DNA of 64,000 bases from Candidatus Hecatella orcuttiae (GTDB lineage Archaea > Thermoproteota > Bathyarchaeia > Hecatellales > Hecatellaceae). The translations under genes were made by a program, and so were the position numbers. Numbering within the stretch: position 1 is the stretch's first letter; every line of letters starts with the position of its first letter. The notes beneath the pieces are model-generated. The model searched no databases. It was not told the DNA's origin and worked only from the letters and a program-made list of their open reading frames with translations. Shown piece after piece: positions 15,263-22,669 of this stretch. The stretch lies in NCBI GenBank assembly GCA_002011035.2, contig MTLY02000002.1, forward strand, positions 417,130-481,129, given 5' to 3'.

Positions 15263-16717
15263 ATGACGGCTCCCAAGGTCAAAATCGGCATGGACAGCAA
15301 CACCCTCGACCTGCTGGCCGCGGGCAACGTCCACCGCCTAACCCGCCATCCGCTGAAGACCTTCAGCCGCCGGAAGGTGGCCGGAGGCGAAGTGCACCTG
15401 CCCAGCCTAGGCCCCGCTGAAACCCTTCACATCCTCGAAGGCTGGCTGGACGGGTCGGAGGCGCAGGCCAACCTCCAGAAGCTGCTAAACCTCTACCACA
15501 GCCAAGAGCTCACCGCCTTGGAGACGGCGAAATACGAGGCCTTCGGCAAGCTTACGGACTTGGAGATTCCCTACCAAGGCGGAGAGACCGCCGTCCGCTA
15601 CCGCCTCGAACTCACCGAGCTGCCGGCTTGGGGCCGCACAGCGGTCAACCAGGGCACCGACGCCTACTTGGCTGACTTAGACTACGCGGCTCTGCGCAGC
15701 CAGCTGTTCAGCCCCCTCTGGGCCCGGCATGGATGGAGCTGGGACCGCGGCGGGAAGAAGTTCGCCTACGAATTCATCCTCGTCAACGCCCTCGAGGAAA
15801 CCTCACCTGCGGTTCTCTACGACGACGATGAGGCGTTTTGGTCGACGACGGGATGGGGCTCAGGCTCCAGCGCTGCCTCCCTGACCGAGGAGTCAACCGT
15901 TGTGAAGAAGGGAACTTCGTCAGCCAAAGTCTCCCAGACATCCGGCTCCTACGATGTGTTCGGAATCTACCACAGCTGGGCCGCAGGGCAGGACTGGTCT
16001 GGCTACGAGTTCGTCGCCCTCTGGCTTTACGGCTCCAACAGCGGCGGAAAGATGGCCCTAGACATTAGGGCGCCTGATGCCTCCAACAAATACTTCGCTT
16101 ACATCGACGACACTTGGACGGGGTGGAAGCGGCTGGTTTACCCGTTGAGAGCTATGCCGAAAGTCGGGTCGCCGGATTTGACAAACGTCAAAGCCGTCTA
16201 TCTCACCACCGACGAGGGCAACCCATGGGCTCCCTTCTACCTCGACCGCATGGTGCTGGACGTGGGCCAGTGGGTTGCGGTGGAGGTCTTCGTCCCTGAC
16301 ACGCTAAACACGGCCGATATTAATGTGCGCCTGTATTCATGGGATGGGTCCGGCTGGGTCGTCGGCCCCGGGGTGGAAGCCACAGACCTGAGCCCTTGGT
16401 CTGCCGGCGTAGACCTGTACTTCCTCGACGGCACAAAGGCGAGCGAAGCCTACGGAGGCAACTGGTACAACGACCAATTCGCCTACTACTCTCTAGGGGA
16501 GAGAGGCCAAACCCCCGGCAAATGGTCTTCACCGCCGCCAGACATCACCTACTCCCTCAACTACGGCTGCCTGAAACGCCTAGGCTTCGCCGTCAAAATG
16601 CCCCCCAGCACGCTGGCCCGCGACACCAGCGGCAGCCAAGCCGTCAACAAAACCCAGCTCAAGCTGGAAATCACCTACAACTCAGAGCACACCACCTACG
16701 TCGACGGAAGCCTCTAG
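15263..16717 (+). CDS. Tail fibre/baseplate protein with a carbohydrate-binding-like domain
   Basis: 484 residues. The first 185 residues (APKVKIGMDSNTLDLLAAG; YRLELTELPAWGRTAVNQG) look like an attachment domain. Residues about 190-345 read like a jelly-roll CBM: AVLYDDDEAFWSTTGWGSG, KKGTSSAKVSQTSGSYDVF, YEFVALWLYGSNSGGKMAL, and FYLDRMVLDVGQW. A further beta domain follows to the end. Such modules bind cell-surface sugars, so this is the best candidate for the receptor-binding protein. It is the last viral gene; the tRNA starts 54 bases later. Confidence 0.65.
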   Translation: MTAPKVKIGMDSNTLDLLAAGNVHRLTRHPLKTFSRRKVAGGEVHLPSLGPAETLHILEGWLDGSEAQANLQKLLNLYHSQELTALETAKYEAFGKLTDLEIPYQGGETAVRYRLELTELPAWGRTAVNQGTDAYLADLDYAALRSQLFSPLWARHGWSWDRGGKKFAYEFILVNALEETSPAVLYDDDEAFWSTTGWGSGSSAASLTEESTVVKKGTSSAKVSQTSGSYDVFGIYHSWAAGQDWSGYEFVALWLYGSNSGGKMALDIRAPDASNKYFAYIDDTWTGWKRLVYPLRAMPKVGSPDLTNVKAVYLTTDEGNPWAPFYLDRMVLDVGQWVAVEVFVPDTLNTADINVRLYSWDGSGWVVGPGVEATDLSPWSAGVDLYFLDGTKASEAYGGNWYNDQFAYYSLGERGQTPGKWSSPPPDITYSLNYGCLKRLGFAVKMPPSTLARDTSGSQAVNKTQLKLEITYNSEHTTYVDGSL

Positions 16718-16771
16718 CCCCTCCGGGGACAGCGGAAAGGTTAAATTTTCCACCTTTTCACCCTTAAGTTG

Positions 16772-16868
<97 letters not shown>

Positions 16869-16875
16869 CTAACTC

Positions 16876-18375
16876 TTAGCACATGATTAAAAACAGCCAC
16901 AGTGGAATGCGGACTGTGTTTCCTGAAAGTTCGAGTTTTTCCCGTGTGACAACTAGGCTGAAGGGTGGTCTGTGTTTTTGAGCGAAGTCCCTTAAACCTC
17001 TCAAGTCCTTTTCGCTTATTCTGTCCTTGTATTTCACTTCTATGGGGATTGGTCTTTGAAGTAGCTCTATTATGATGTCGGTTTCGTATCCTTGGCTTTT
17101 CCAGTAAAAAAGTTGCAGCTCTGAGGCAGGCTCAAGGTTGAACTTAAGCCGTTTACAATGGTCTGCCACCACACTTTCAACTACTTTTCCCAGTTCCGCG
17201 CTGTCTTTCAGAAGGTATTCACTAAAGGCTGCAACAGTAACATTTCGTATACCAGGGTCGTTGACGTAGACTTTCTTTTCCCTTCGTATTCTCTTCATTC
17301 GGCTGCGAGAGTAGTACTCGGATTCGGATATTAAAAAAGCAGTTTTGAGATAATAGAGATAGGCTTTCAAGGTTTGCCTCTTAAGCCCTAGGGTGTTGGC
17401 CAGTTCAGAATAGTTCATCCGGTGGGAGCTCTCCTTTGCTAAGACCGTGATAAGTTCTTCGAAGGCTACTGGGTCTCTGATATTGAACGTCCGAACTATA
17501 TCTCTGTATATTGTCAGGTGGAGATAATTCCTGAGGTTCTCCGCGGATTGGTACAAGTCCTCGGCTGCTACAACTTCAGGATATCCTCCTTTTACTAAAT
17601 AATCCTGTAAAGAGAGGATGAAGCGATCTATGTCTCTTGCTAAAATGTTAGCATTATCTTGAAGCGCGGAGTAAAAGATGTACGGGTTCTCTCTGCGAAT
17701 TCCGTCTTGAAGTGATTTTCTGACCTGCCAGTTGACATTATCGAGGCGCTTTTCAAAGCTCTTCTCTTTCACGCGAAACCTAACTGTCTCTAAGAATTTC
17801 ATGGGGAAAACTATTTGAGGAGCAATTCTTCCGACAAGCGATTCTGCGGTCCCCGTCAAAATGTTAACGCTTGAGGAGCCTGATATGAAAAATTTTACAT
17901 TATATCCTAGGTCAAACCAGCGTTTCAGGACGCTTTCCCAGTTTTGGAGGAACTGTATTTCATCCAAGAAAAAATAGACCGGTTTTTCTAAGCGGAAAAG
18001 GGATTCCTTAAGGATGTATTTTGAATACAGGTCAAAAATAGCTTTCAAGGATTCGATCGTGATCTTGAGATACAGGTCGTCCAAGGAAACATACATAACT
18101 CTTGACGGTCCAACCTTTGAAATAACGTGCTCGATTAACTGATACATTAAAGTGGTTTTTCCGATCCTTCTTGCTCCCACAATGGCTGTTATCTTTTGAT
18201 TTTCAACCGTTTTGAGAAGTTTATAATAGTCCCGCCTTTTAAATTCTGGAGCTTTGGTGGAAGGAACTTTCCCTGAATCCCACCAAGGATTATATATGTA
18301 CAGGACCCTTAACAATTCAATTTCATCGAGCTTACATGCCTCGCTGTTTCCGCTTCTAACCAAATCCCTCACCAA
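16876..18375 (-). CDS. DUF4143-type AAA+ ATPase
   Basis: 499 residues. Walker A is GARRIGKTTLMYQLIEHV (about residue 66-83), Walker B VYFFLDEIQFLQNW (about 134-147), sensor SSSVNILTG, and the C-terminal half has the winged-helix plus PD-(D/E)XK-like part (YETDIIIELLQRPIPIEVKY) of the archaeal ATPase/DUF4143 family. Members are common, variable accessory genes of unclear role, possibly toxin- or defence-related. It starts at TTG 18375 or GTG 18372. Its DNA is more AT-rich than both neighbours, which suggests transfer. A perfect palindrome lies 30 bases upstream. Confidence 0.85.
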   Translation of the reverse strand: MVRDLVRSGNSEACKLDEIELLRVLYIYNPWWDSGKVPSTKAPEFKRRDYYKLLKTVENQKITAIVGARRIGKTTLMYQLIEHVISKVGPSRVMYVSLDDLYLKITIESLKAIFDLYSKYILKESLFRLEKPVYFFLDEIQFLQNWESVLKRWFDLGYNVKFFISGSSSVNILTGTAESLVGRIAPQIVFPMKFLETVRFRVKEKSFEKRLDNVNWQVRKSLQDGIRRENPYIFYSALQDNANILARDIDRFILSLQDYLVKGGYPEVVAAEDLYQSAENLRNYLHLTIYRDIVRTFNIRDPVAFEELITVLAKESSHRMNYSELANTLGLKRQTLKAYLYYLKTAFLISESEYYSRSRMKRIRREKKVYVNDPGIRNVTVAAFSEYLLKDSAELGKVVESVVADHCKRLKFNLEPASELQLFYWKSQGYETDIIIELLQRPIPIEVKYKDRISEKDLRGLRDFAQKHRPPFSLVVTREKLELSGNTVRIPLWLFLIMC

Positions 18376-18404
18376 TAAATTGTACAGTATAATGGTCGAG
18401 ACTT

Positions 18405-18440
18405 ATTGTAATTTGACCATTATAATGGTCAAATTACAAT
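18405..18440. promoter_or_regulatory. Perfect 36-bp palindrome with an extra half-site, upstream of the ATPase gene
   Basis: ATTGTAATTTGACCATTA (18405-18422) is followed by its exact reverse complement (18423-18440). The core TATAATGGTC (18421-18430) recurs as a direct copy at 18388-18397, between the palindrome and the ATPase start. Arrangement of a dyad and one extra half-site at a promoter suggests an operator, perhaps for self-regulation; a DNA or RNA hairpin is the alternative. Confidence 0.6.
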
Positions 18441-18560
18441 ATAAACATGATCTGTGTAATGGCCAAAACGAAATCATCCAGATTGCAATGATTCTCAGTA
18501 CTGTCTAGAAGGCTTGATAATTTAAATGGATGCCTGGGGAATCTATGTTTCTCCGGCAAG

Positions 18561-19400
18561 TTATAGGGGCATGTGGTCTTTTCGGTAGACCCAGACCACC
18601 AAGGGGATTGCCACCGCCAGGTAGGCGAGGTGGACGATTATTCTAGCCCATTCCGCGTTGGTGGTGTAGCCGAACATCACCGCCAGCACCGAGCCTAGGA
18701 TGCCCTTGTGGTGCAGCAGGCTGCCTTTCGCTATGTTCAGGGTGTAAGCGTGTTCCCCCAGCCAGCCTGCTTCGACGCCGGTTTGCTCGTAGAACTCCAG
18801 CAGTTCGTGAACCCCATAGCCAGCGAGGCCTCCGGCTAGGAGGATCAGGAGGATGCTGGTGAAGTAGAAGAACCTGTGCAGGTTGATCCTCATCCCGGCC
18901 ACGAAGATGCCGTAGGATAGGATGAGCGCTGTGGCTGTTCCGGCGGCGATCCCGGCGAAGGTGCCTAGGGCGTCCTTCAGCAAGAAAGGCGTCAGGAAGA
19001 GCACGGTTTCCAGGCCTTCCCTGAACACGACGATGAAGGCTATGGACACCAGGCCGAGGATGGCGCCTTTGGTGACAACAGCCTCGATACGCCTCTCCAT
19101 ATCCCTTTTGATGTACTTCCCTTTGGCGGCCATCCAGTAGACCATGGAGGACAGCACCACCACGGCGACGAAGGCGGCGGTGGCCTCGAAAAGCACCTGA
19201 ACGGTCTTGGGCAGCACCCCGTAGGCAAGCCAGATGGATGCCCCTAAGCCTAGGCTCAGGGCCACTGCCAAGTAGGCTCCGTACCAGATGTAGCGGGACA
19301 GCGGCCGCCTGCCAGTTCTGACCAAGTAGGACAGTATTATGGCTGTGATGAGCGCTGCCTCAAGGACCTCTCGAAAGGTTATCAAATACTGTCCAAGCAT
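18561..19400 (-). CDS. FTR1-family iron permease
   Basis: 279 residues, about seven membrane helices. The two family signatures are present: REVLEA at residues 10-15 and REGLET at about 127-132, the REXXE motifs that carry iron in Ftr1/EfeU permeases. Helices include ALITAIILSYLV, FIVVFREGLETVLFLTPFLL and LLILLAGGLAGYGVHELL. It takes up ferrous or ferric iron across the cytoplasmic membrane. No oxidase or EfeO-like partner is next to it. The gene is alone behind a promoter with two DtxR-like boxes, so iron-dependent repression is very likely. Confidence 0.9.
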   Translation of the reverse strand: MLGQYLITFREVLEAALITAIILSYLVRTGRRPLSRYIWYGAYLAVALSLGLGASIWLAYGVLPKTVQVLFEATAAFVAVVVLSSMVYWMAAKGKYIKRDMERRIEAVVTKGAILGLVSIAFIVVFREGLETVLFLTPFLLKDALGTFAGIAAGTATALILSYGIFVAGMRINLHRFFYFTSILLILLAGGLAGYGVHELLEFYEQTGVEAGWLGEHAYTLNIAKGSLLHHKGILGSVLAVMFGYTTNAEWARIIVHLAYLAVAIPLVVWVYRKDHMPL

Positions 19401-19466
19401 AGGCGTTCTCCCTTCGACGGTGTAGCCGGACCTGTGAACCCGCTGGCTGTTTTTGGTTAGGAATAG

Positions 19467-19505
19467 TTAGGCTCGCCTAATATATAAATATTTAGGTTAA
19501 CCTAA
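19467..19505 (-). promoter_or_regulatory. Two DtxR/IdeR-like iron boxes around the TATA of the iron permease
   Basis: TTAGGCTCGCCTAA (19467-19480) and TTAGGTTAACCTAA (19492-19505) are both dyads of the TTAGG/CCTAA type bound by DtxR-family metal-dependent repressors. Between them lies an AT-only stretch (19479-19492) containing the likely TATA box for the leftward permease gene. A repressor on either box would block TBP or the polymerase when iron is plentiful. The repressor gene itself is not in the window. Confidence 0.75.
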
Positions 19506-19521
19506 CTTCTCGGCAGGAAAA

Positions 19522-20301
19522 CTAACGGAAGAAACCCTGCCTACGTCTAAGCCTTTGCACGTCAGCCAAGTAGGGCCAACGTTTCCGAACTCTGTTCACG
19601 GAGGCTAGGTCTAGTTTCACCTTCAAGCATTCCTCCCCCCCGCCGGCTTGGGCTACGACCTGCCCTTGGGGGGAAACGATAAAGCTCCCCCCCTCCACCC
19701 TCCTCCCGTCGGAGTAGGCTGTGGCGGTGTTGTTGACGAAGGCGTAGAAGACGGTGTTCTCCGCCGCCCGAGCCGCAGCCACATGCCTCCAGAGTGCTAG
19801 CCTGTCCTCGGGGATGTTGGAAGGGTTGAGGAGCACCCTCGCCCCCCGAAGAGCTAGGCTTCTGGAAACCTCCGGGTACAAAGCGTCCACGCAGACCACA
19901 GCCCCCACACCGGTTCCCTTCACTTGAAAAACCGGAAGCCTCCGCCCCGGGGAGCAGAAGGCCCTCTCCCCCACCGCCTGGGAGGGAAAAAGCTTGTCCG
20001 AGAAGCCTAAAACCTCCCCCTCCCTACCTAGGAAAGGCGCTGTGGAATACACCTGGCCTCCCCGTCGGAGGAAGAAGGCTCCGGCTAGAAGGTGAAATCC
20101 GCCTGCCTTAGCAGCCTTTCCCAGCTGGGAAAGAAGGGAGGCAGCGTCCCGCGGGGAGAGGATGTCTCCTCCCAGCCAGACCTCCGGAAGGCAGACGAGG
20201 TCTACGCCTCTGATTCCTCGGAGAGTCCGCAGCATCTTCTCGAGGTTCTCCCGTTTCTCAGGAAGTCTGGCAAACTGGACGAGAGCTATCTTCAGTTTCA
20301 C
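19522..20301 (-). CDS. Carbon-nitrogen hydrolase (nitrilase superfamily)
   Basis: From GTG 20301 the product is 259 residues (a longer frame to 20424 has a poor N-terminus). The catalytic triad is visible: Glu40 in CLPEVWLGG, Lys103 in FSDKLFPSQ and Cys137 in AVVCVDALYPE. These enzymes cleave amides or nitriles. The EVWLGG, SDKLFP pattern and length of about 260 fit the general omega-amidase/carbamoylase-like group; the true substrate cannot be told. It diverges from the MazG-like gene on the other side and its 3' end abuts the iron-box region. Confidence 0.85.
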   Translation of the reverse strand: MKLKIALVQFARLPEKRENLEKMLRTLRGIRGVDLVCLPEVWLGGDILSPRDAASLLSQLGKAAKAGGFHLLAGAFFLRRGGQVYSTAPFLGREGEVLGFSDKLFPSQAVGERAFCSPGRRLPVFQVKGTGVGAVVCVDALYPEVSRSLALRGARVLLNPSNIPEDRLALWRHVAAARAAENTVFYAFVNNTATAYSDGRRVEGGSFIVSPQGQVVAQAGGGEECLKVKLDLASVNRVRKRWPYLADVQRLRRRQGFFR

Positions 20302-20376
20302 CGCTTCCTTCCCCTGGTTGCCGGTAGTTTTAAGGCGGGGCTCCGCTAATCCTTTTACGTTTAAGGGGTTTAAACC

Positions 20377-20667
20377 TTGGAGCTCTCCCAGTTTCAGAGG
20401 ATGATGCACCGTATCTACTTTCACAGGGACCGTCGGAGGGGCCTCATGCCCACCTACATGTGGCTGCTGGAGGAAGTCTCAGAGCTGGGAAAAGCCTTGG
20501 TGGAGGGGGACAGAGAAGCGGTGGAGGCCGAGTTCGCCGACGTCGCCGCCTGGCTGAGCTCCCTGGCCAACGTGGCTCAGGTGGACTTGGAGAAGGCAGC
20601 CCTGAGCAAGTACAACGGCCGGTGTCCCCGGTGCGGGGCTGAGGTCTGCCGGTGTCCCTTCCGCTAA
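20377..20667 (+). CDS. MazG-like nucleotide pyrophosphohydrolase
   Basis: 96 residues from TTG 20377. The MazG helices carry the metal-binding pattern LLEEVSELGKALVEGD then EAEFADVAAWLSSLANV, that is EExxE followed by ExxD. Such enzymes hydrolyse NTPs to NMP and pyrophosphate and often clean up aberrant nucleotides. Odd feature: a C-terminal extension CPRCGAEVCRCPFR that probably binds zinc. A TTTAAGGGGTTTAAA stretch just upstream may hold the promoter. Confidence 0.85.
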   Translation: MELSQFQRMMHRIYFHRDRRRGLMPTYMWLLEEVSELGKALVEGDREAVEAEFADVAAWLSSLANVAQVDLEKAALSKYNGRCPRCGAEVCRCPFR

Positions 20668-20704
20668 GGGAAGCGCCGCGTTTCAGGGTGAAGGCGGAGG
20701 GGGT

Positions 20705-22270
20705 CTAAGTTTTTCTGTAGAGGATGAGGTCTCCTTGGCAGGTTTCTTGGACGGTGTACTCGGTTTTGACGGATTCTTTAAGCTTCACCCAGTACTCCCG
20801 GTTGAGGATGCAGCCGGGGTCAGGGGCTAGGACGTCCTTATAATAATTGTAGGCTCGAGCCCTGCAGCCTCCGCAGGTGTAGCGGAACCGGCATGAGCCG
20901 CAGTAGTCAGCCAGCCGGTCCTTGTCCCTCACCTTCCAGAGGAACTCGGAGTTTCTCCAAAGCTCTTCGAAATCATCCTCCAGAAGGTTCCCCACCTTCA
21001 CCTGCTCTTCGTGGGGGAAGAAGACGCAGGGATAGAGGTCTCCGTTGGGCTCCACGGAGAGGTAGAACCTCCCGCAGCCGCATCCCCCGATGAAGTCGGC
21101 GAGTCTCCTCAGCTGGCCTGAGAGCTTGGGGTTGTAGAAATGGGTGGGCACCACGTCGCTGTCTCCCCCTCCTCCCCCAGCCTGCTGGGCCATGCGGGCG
21201 AGGAGTTCGTCTTGGCTGAGGTCCCCCAGCTCCGTCTGCTGGGCTATGCGGGCGAAGTAGGGAGCCGTGGATAGAACGTCGATCCTCATGGTCTTCATCT
21301 TATTCCAGCAGAGGGTTAGGATTTCCTCCCGCTCCTCAGGGCTGAGGTCCGCCTCCACCATCTCCGCACCCCGCCCAGTGGGGACGAAGTTGTAGAGCAT
21401 GAACCAGTCGGCTCCCAGCTTGTCGGAAAACTCGATGAGAGCCGGGATCTCCTTGTAGTTCTGCCGGGTCAGGGTGGTGGCGATCTCCACGAAAAGCCCC
21501 TCCGCGACGCAGTTTTTTATGCCCTCCACGGTTTTCTCAAAAGCCCCGGGAACTCCCCGAAACTCGTCGTGGGTTTTGGGGTTGACTCCGTCGAGGCTTA
21601 TCTGGGCGAACTGGAGGCCGGCTTGCTTGTACTCCTTCAGCCTCTCCCGGGAGGAGAAGACCAAGCCGTTGGTGGCCATGGCCACGTACATGCCTCTCTC
21701 CGAAGCGCGTTTCACAAACTTGAGGATGTCGGGGTGAACGGTGGGCTCCCCCCCGGAAAAGGCTAGGATGAGCACTCCCGCGTCGCCTAGGATGTCTATT
21801 CCCCGGAGGATCTCCTCAGTGGAAAGTTCATCCTCTCCAGGGGCCCCTGCGTTTTCATAGCAGTGAACACAGCGCATGTTGCAGGCTCGGGTGATGTTCC
21901 AGACTATCTGGAAGGGGGCTCCCGGCACGTAGGGGTGGGTGACCCCGAACCAGCCGATGCCCTTGATGACGTTGACGAGGCCCCGCCGCCAGTAGGGGTC
22001 CTTAAACTTCTCCTTCAACCTCTCCTCGGTGACTCCGAAGGCCTTGGTGGCGGCCTTGAGGACGGGCATGAGGAGCTTCTTGGCCACCCGGCATCGGAAG
22101 CAGGCTTCGGAGCGCACTCCGGTGTAGAGCTCCAAGGCTATTTCCAGCCTGTTTCCCTCATCTCGGCTGCAACGCTTGGAGAGGGCTGAGAGAGTCCGTC
22201 TCATGATGGGGTTGTCGGCCACCAGCTTGAAGACTTGAACAGCGTCGGTGGTGGTAGCTGATTCTCCCAT
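20705..22270 (-). CDS. Radical SAM/SPASM protein
   Basis: 521 residues. After a 130-residue helical N-terminus comes the radical SAM motif ITRACNMRCVHCYENAG (CxxxCxxC, about residues 133-145), the glycine-rich LAFSGGEPTVHPDIL, and the C-terminal SPASM domain with many cysteines (GGCGCGRFYLSVEPNGDLYPC; DYCGSCRFRYTCGGCRARAY). Relatives include the heme-pathway enzymes AhbC/AhbD and peptide-modifying maturases. No precursor peptide or heme genes stand nearby, so its substrate is unknown. The promoter region 22275-22370 has a clear TATA run (TTTAAAAAATATT on the minus strand) and GGAGGATAGG before the ATG. Confidence 0.85.
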   Translation of the reverse strand: MGESATTTDAVQVFKLVADNPIMRRTLSALSKRCSRDEGNRLEIALELYTGVRSEACFRCRVAKKLLMPVLKAATKAFGVTEERLKEKFKDPYWRRGLVNVIKGIGWFGVTHPYVPGAPFQIVWNITRACNMRCVHCYENAGAPGEDELSTEEILRGIDILGDAGVLILAFSGGEPTVHPDILKFVKRASERGMYVAMATNGLVFSSRERLKEYKQAGLQFAQISLDGVNPKTHDEFRGVPGAFEKTVEGIKNCVAEGLFVEIATTLTRQNYKEIPALIEFSDKLGADWFMLYNFVPTGRGAEMVEADLSPEEREEILTLCWNKMKTMRIDVLSTAPYFARIAQQTELGDLSQDELLARMAQQAGGGGGDSDVVPTHFYNPKLSGQLRRLADFIGGCGCGRFYLSVEPNGDLYPCVFFPHEEQVKVGNLLEDDFEELWRNSEFLWKVRDKDRLADYCGSCRFRYTCGGCRARAYNYYKDVLAPDPGCILNREYWVKLKESVKTEYTVQETCQGDLILYRKT

Positions 22271-22369
22271 TTTCCTATCCTCCTACTCCGGAAAGAAAAA
22301 AATGTCTGAGGGTAATTCGGTATAATATTTTTTAAAGAAAAGCTTGTATTTAACGTTAACCTTCAACCG

Positions 22370-22642
22370 TTAACTCACGATGGACTGCTGACCTAGCCCT
22401 GTGGCAGTCCACACCGTCTTCCCCCTACCCGCCGGCACCCTCCGAACCAGCCTGTGCTCCTCCAAAAGTTTCAGGTGGTAGTTGAGGGCTGAGGAAGTGA
22501 GCTGGGTTTCCGAGCGGAGGTCCCTCAGGGGAAGCTGTCTTCTGTCCAAGGCGTAGAGGATGAGGGTTCGGGCTCTAACCCCCGCCTTTTTATTCCTCCA
22601 CCGGGGGAGGTACGCGTTGGGGTGGAAATGCTCCTCCGACAT
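22370..22642 (-). CDS. Winged-helix transcription regulator
   Basis: 90 residues. The segment ARTLILYALDRRQLPLRDLR followed by TQLTSSALNYHLKLLEEHRL and the wing VRRVPAGRGKTVWTATGLG is an ArsR-like winged helix, here without metal-binding cysteines. It lies 27 bases after the DNA polymerase stop in the same direction, so it may be co-transcribed with it. DNA target unknown. Confidence 0.8.
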   Translation of the reverse strand: MSEEHFHPNAYLPRWRNKKAGVRARTLILYALDRRQLPLRDLRSETQLTSSALNYHLKLLEEHRLVRRVPAGRGKTVWTATGLGQQSIVS

Positions 22643-22669
22643 GCTTCCACCGGCTTTCCCCGACGGCGG

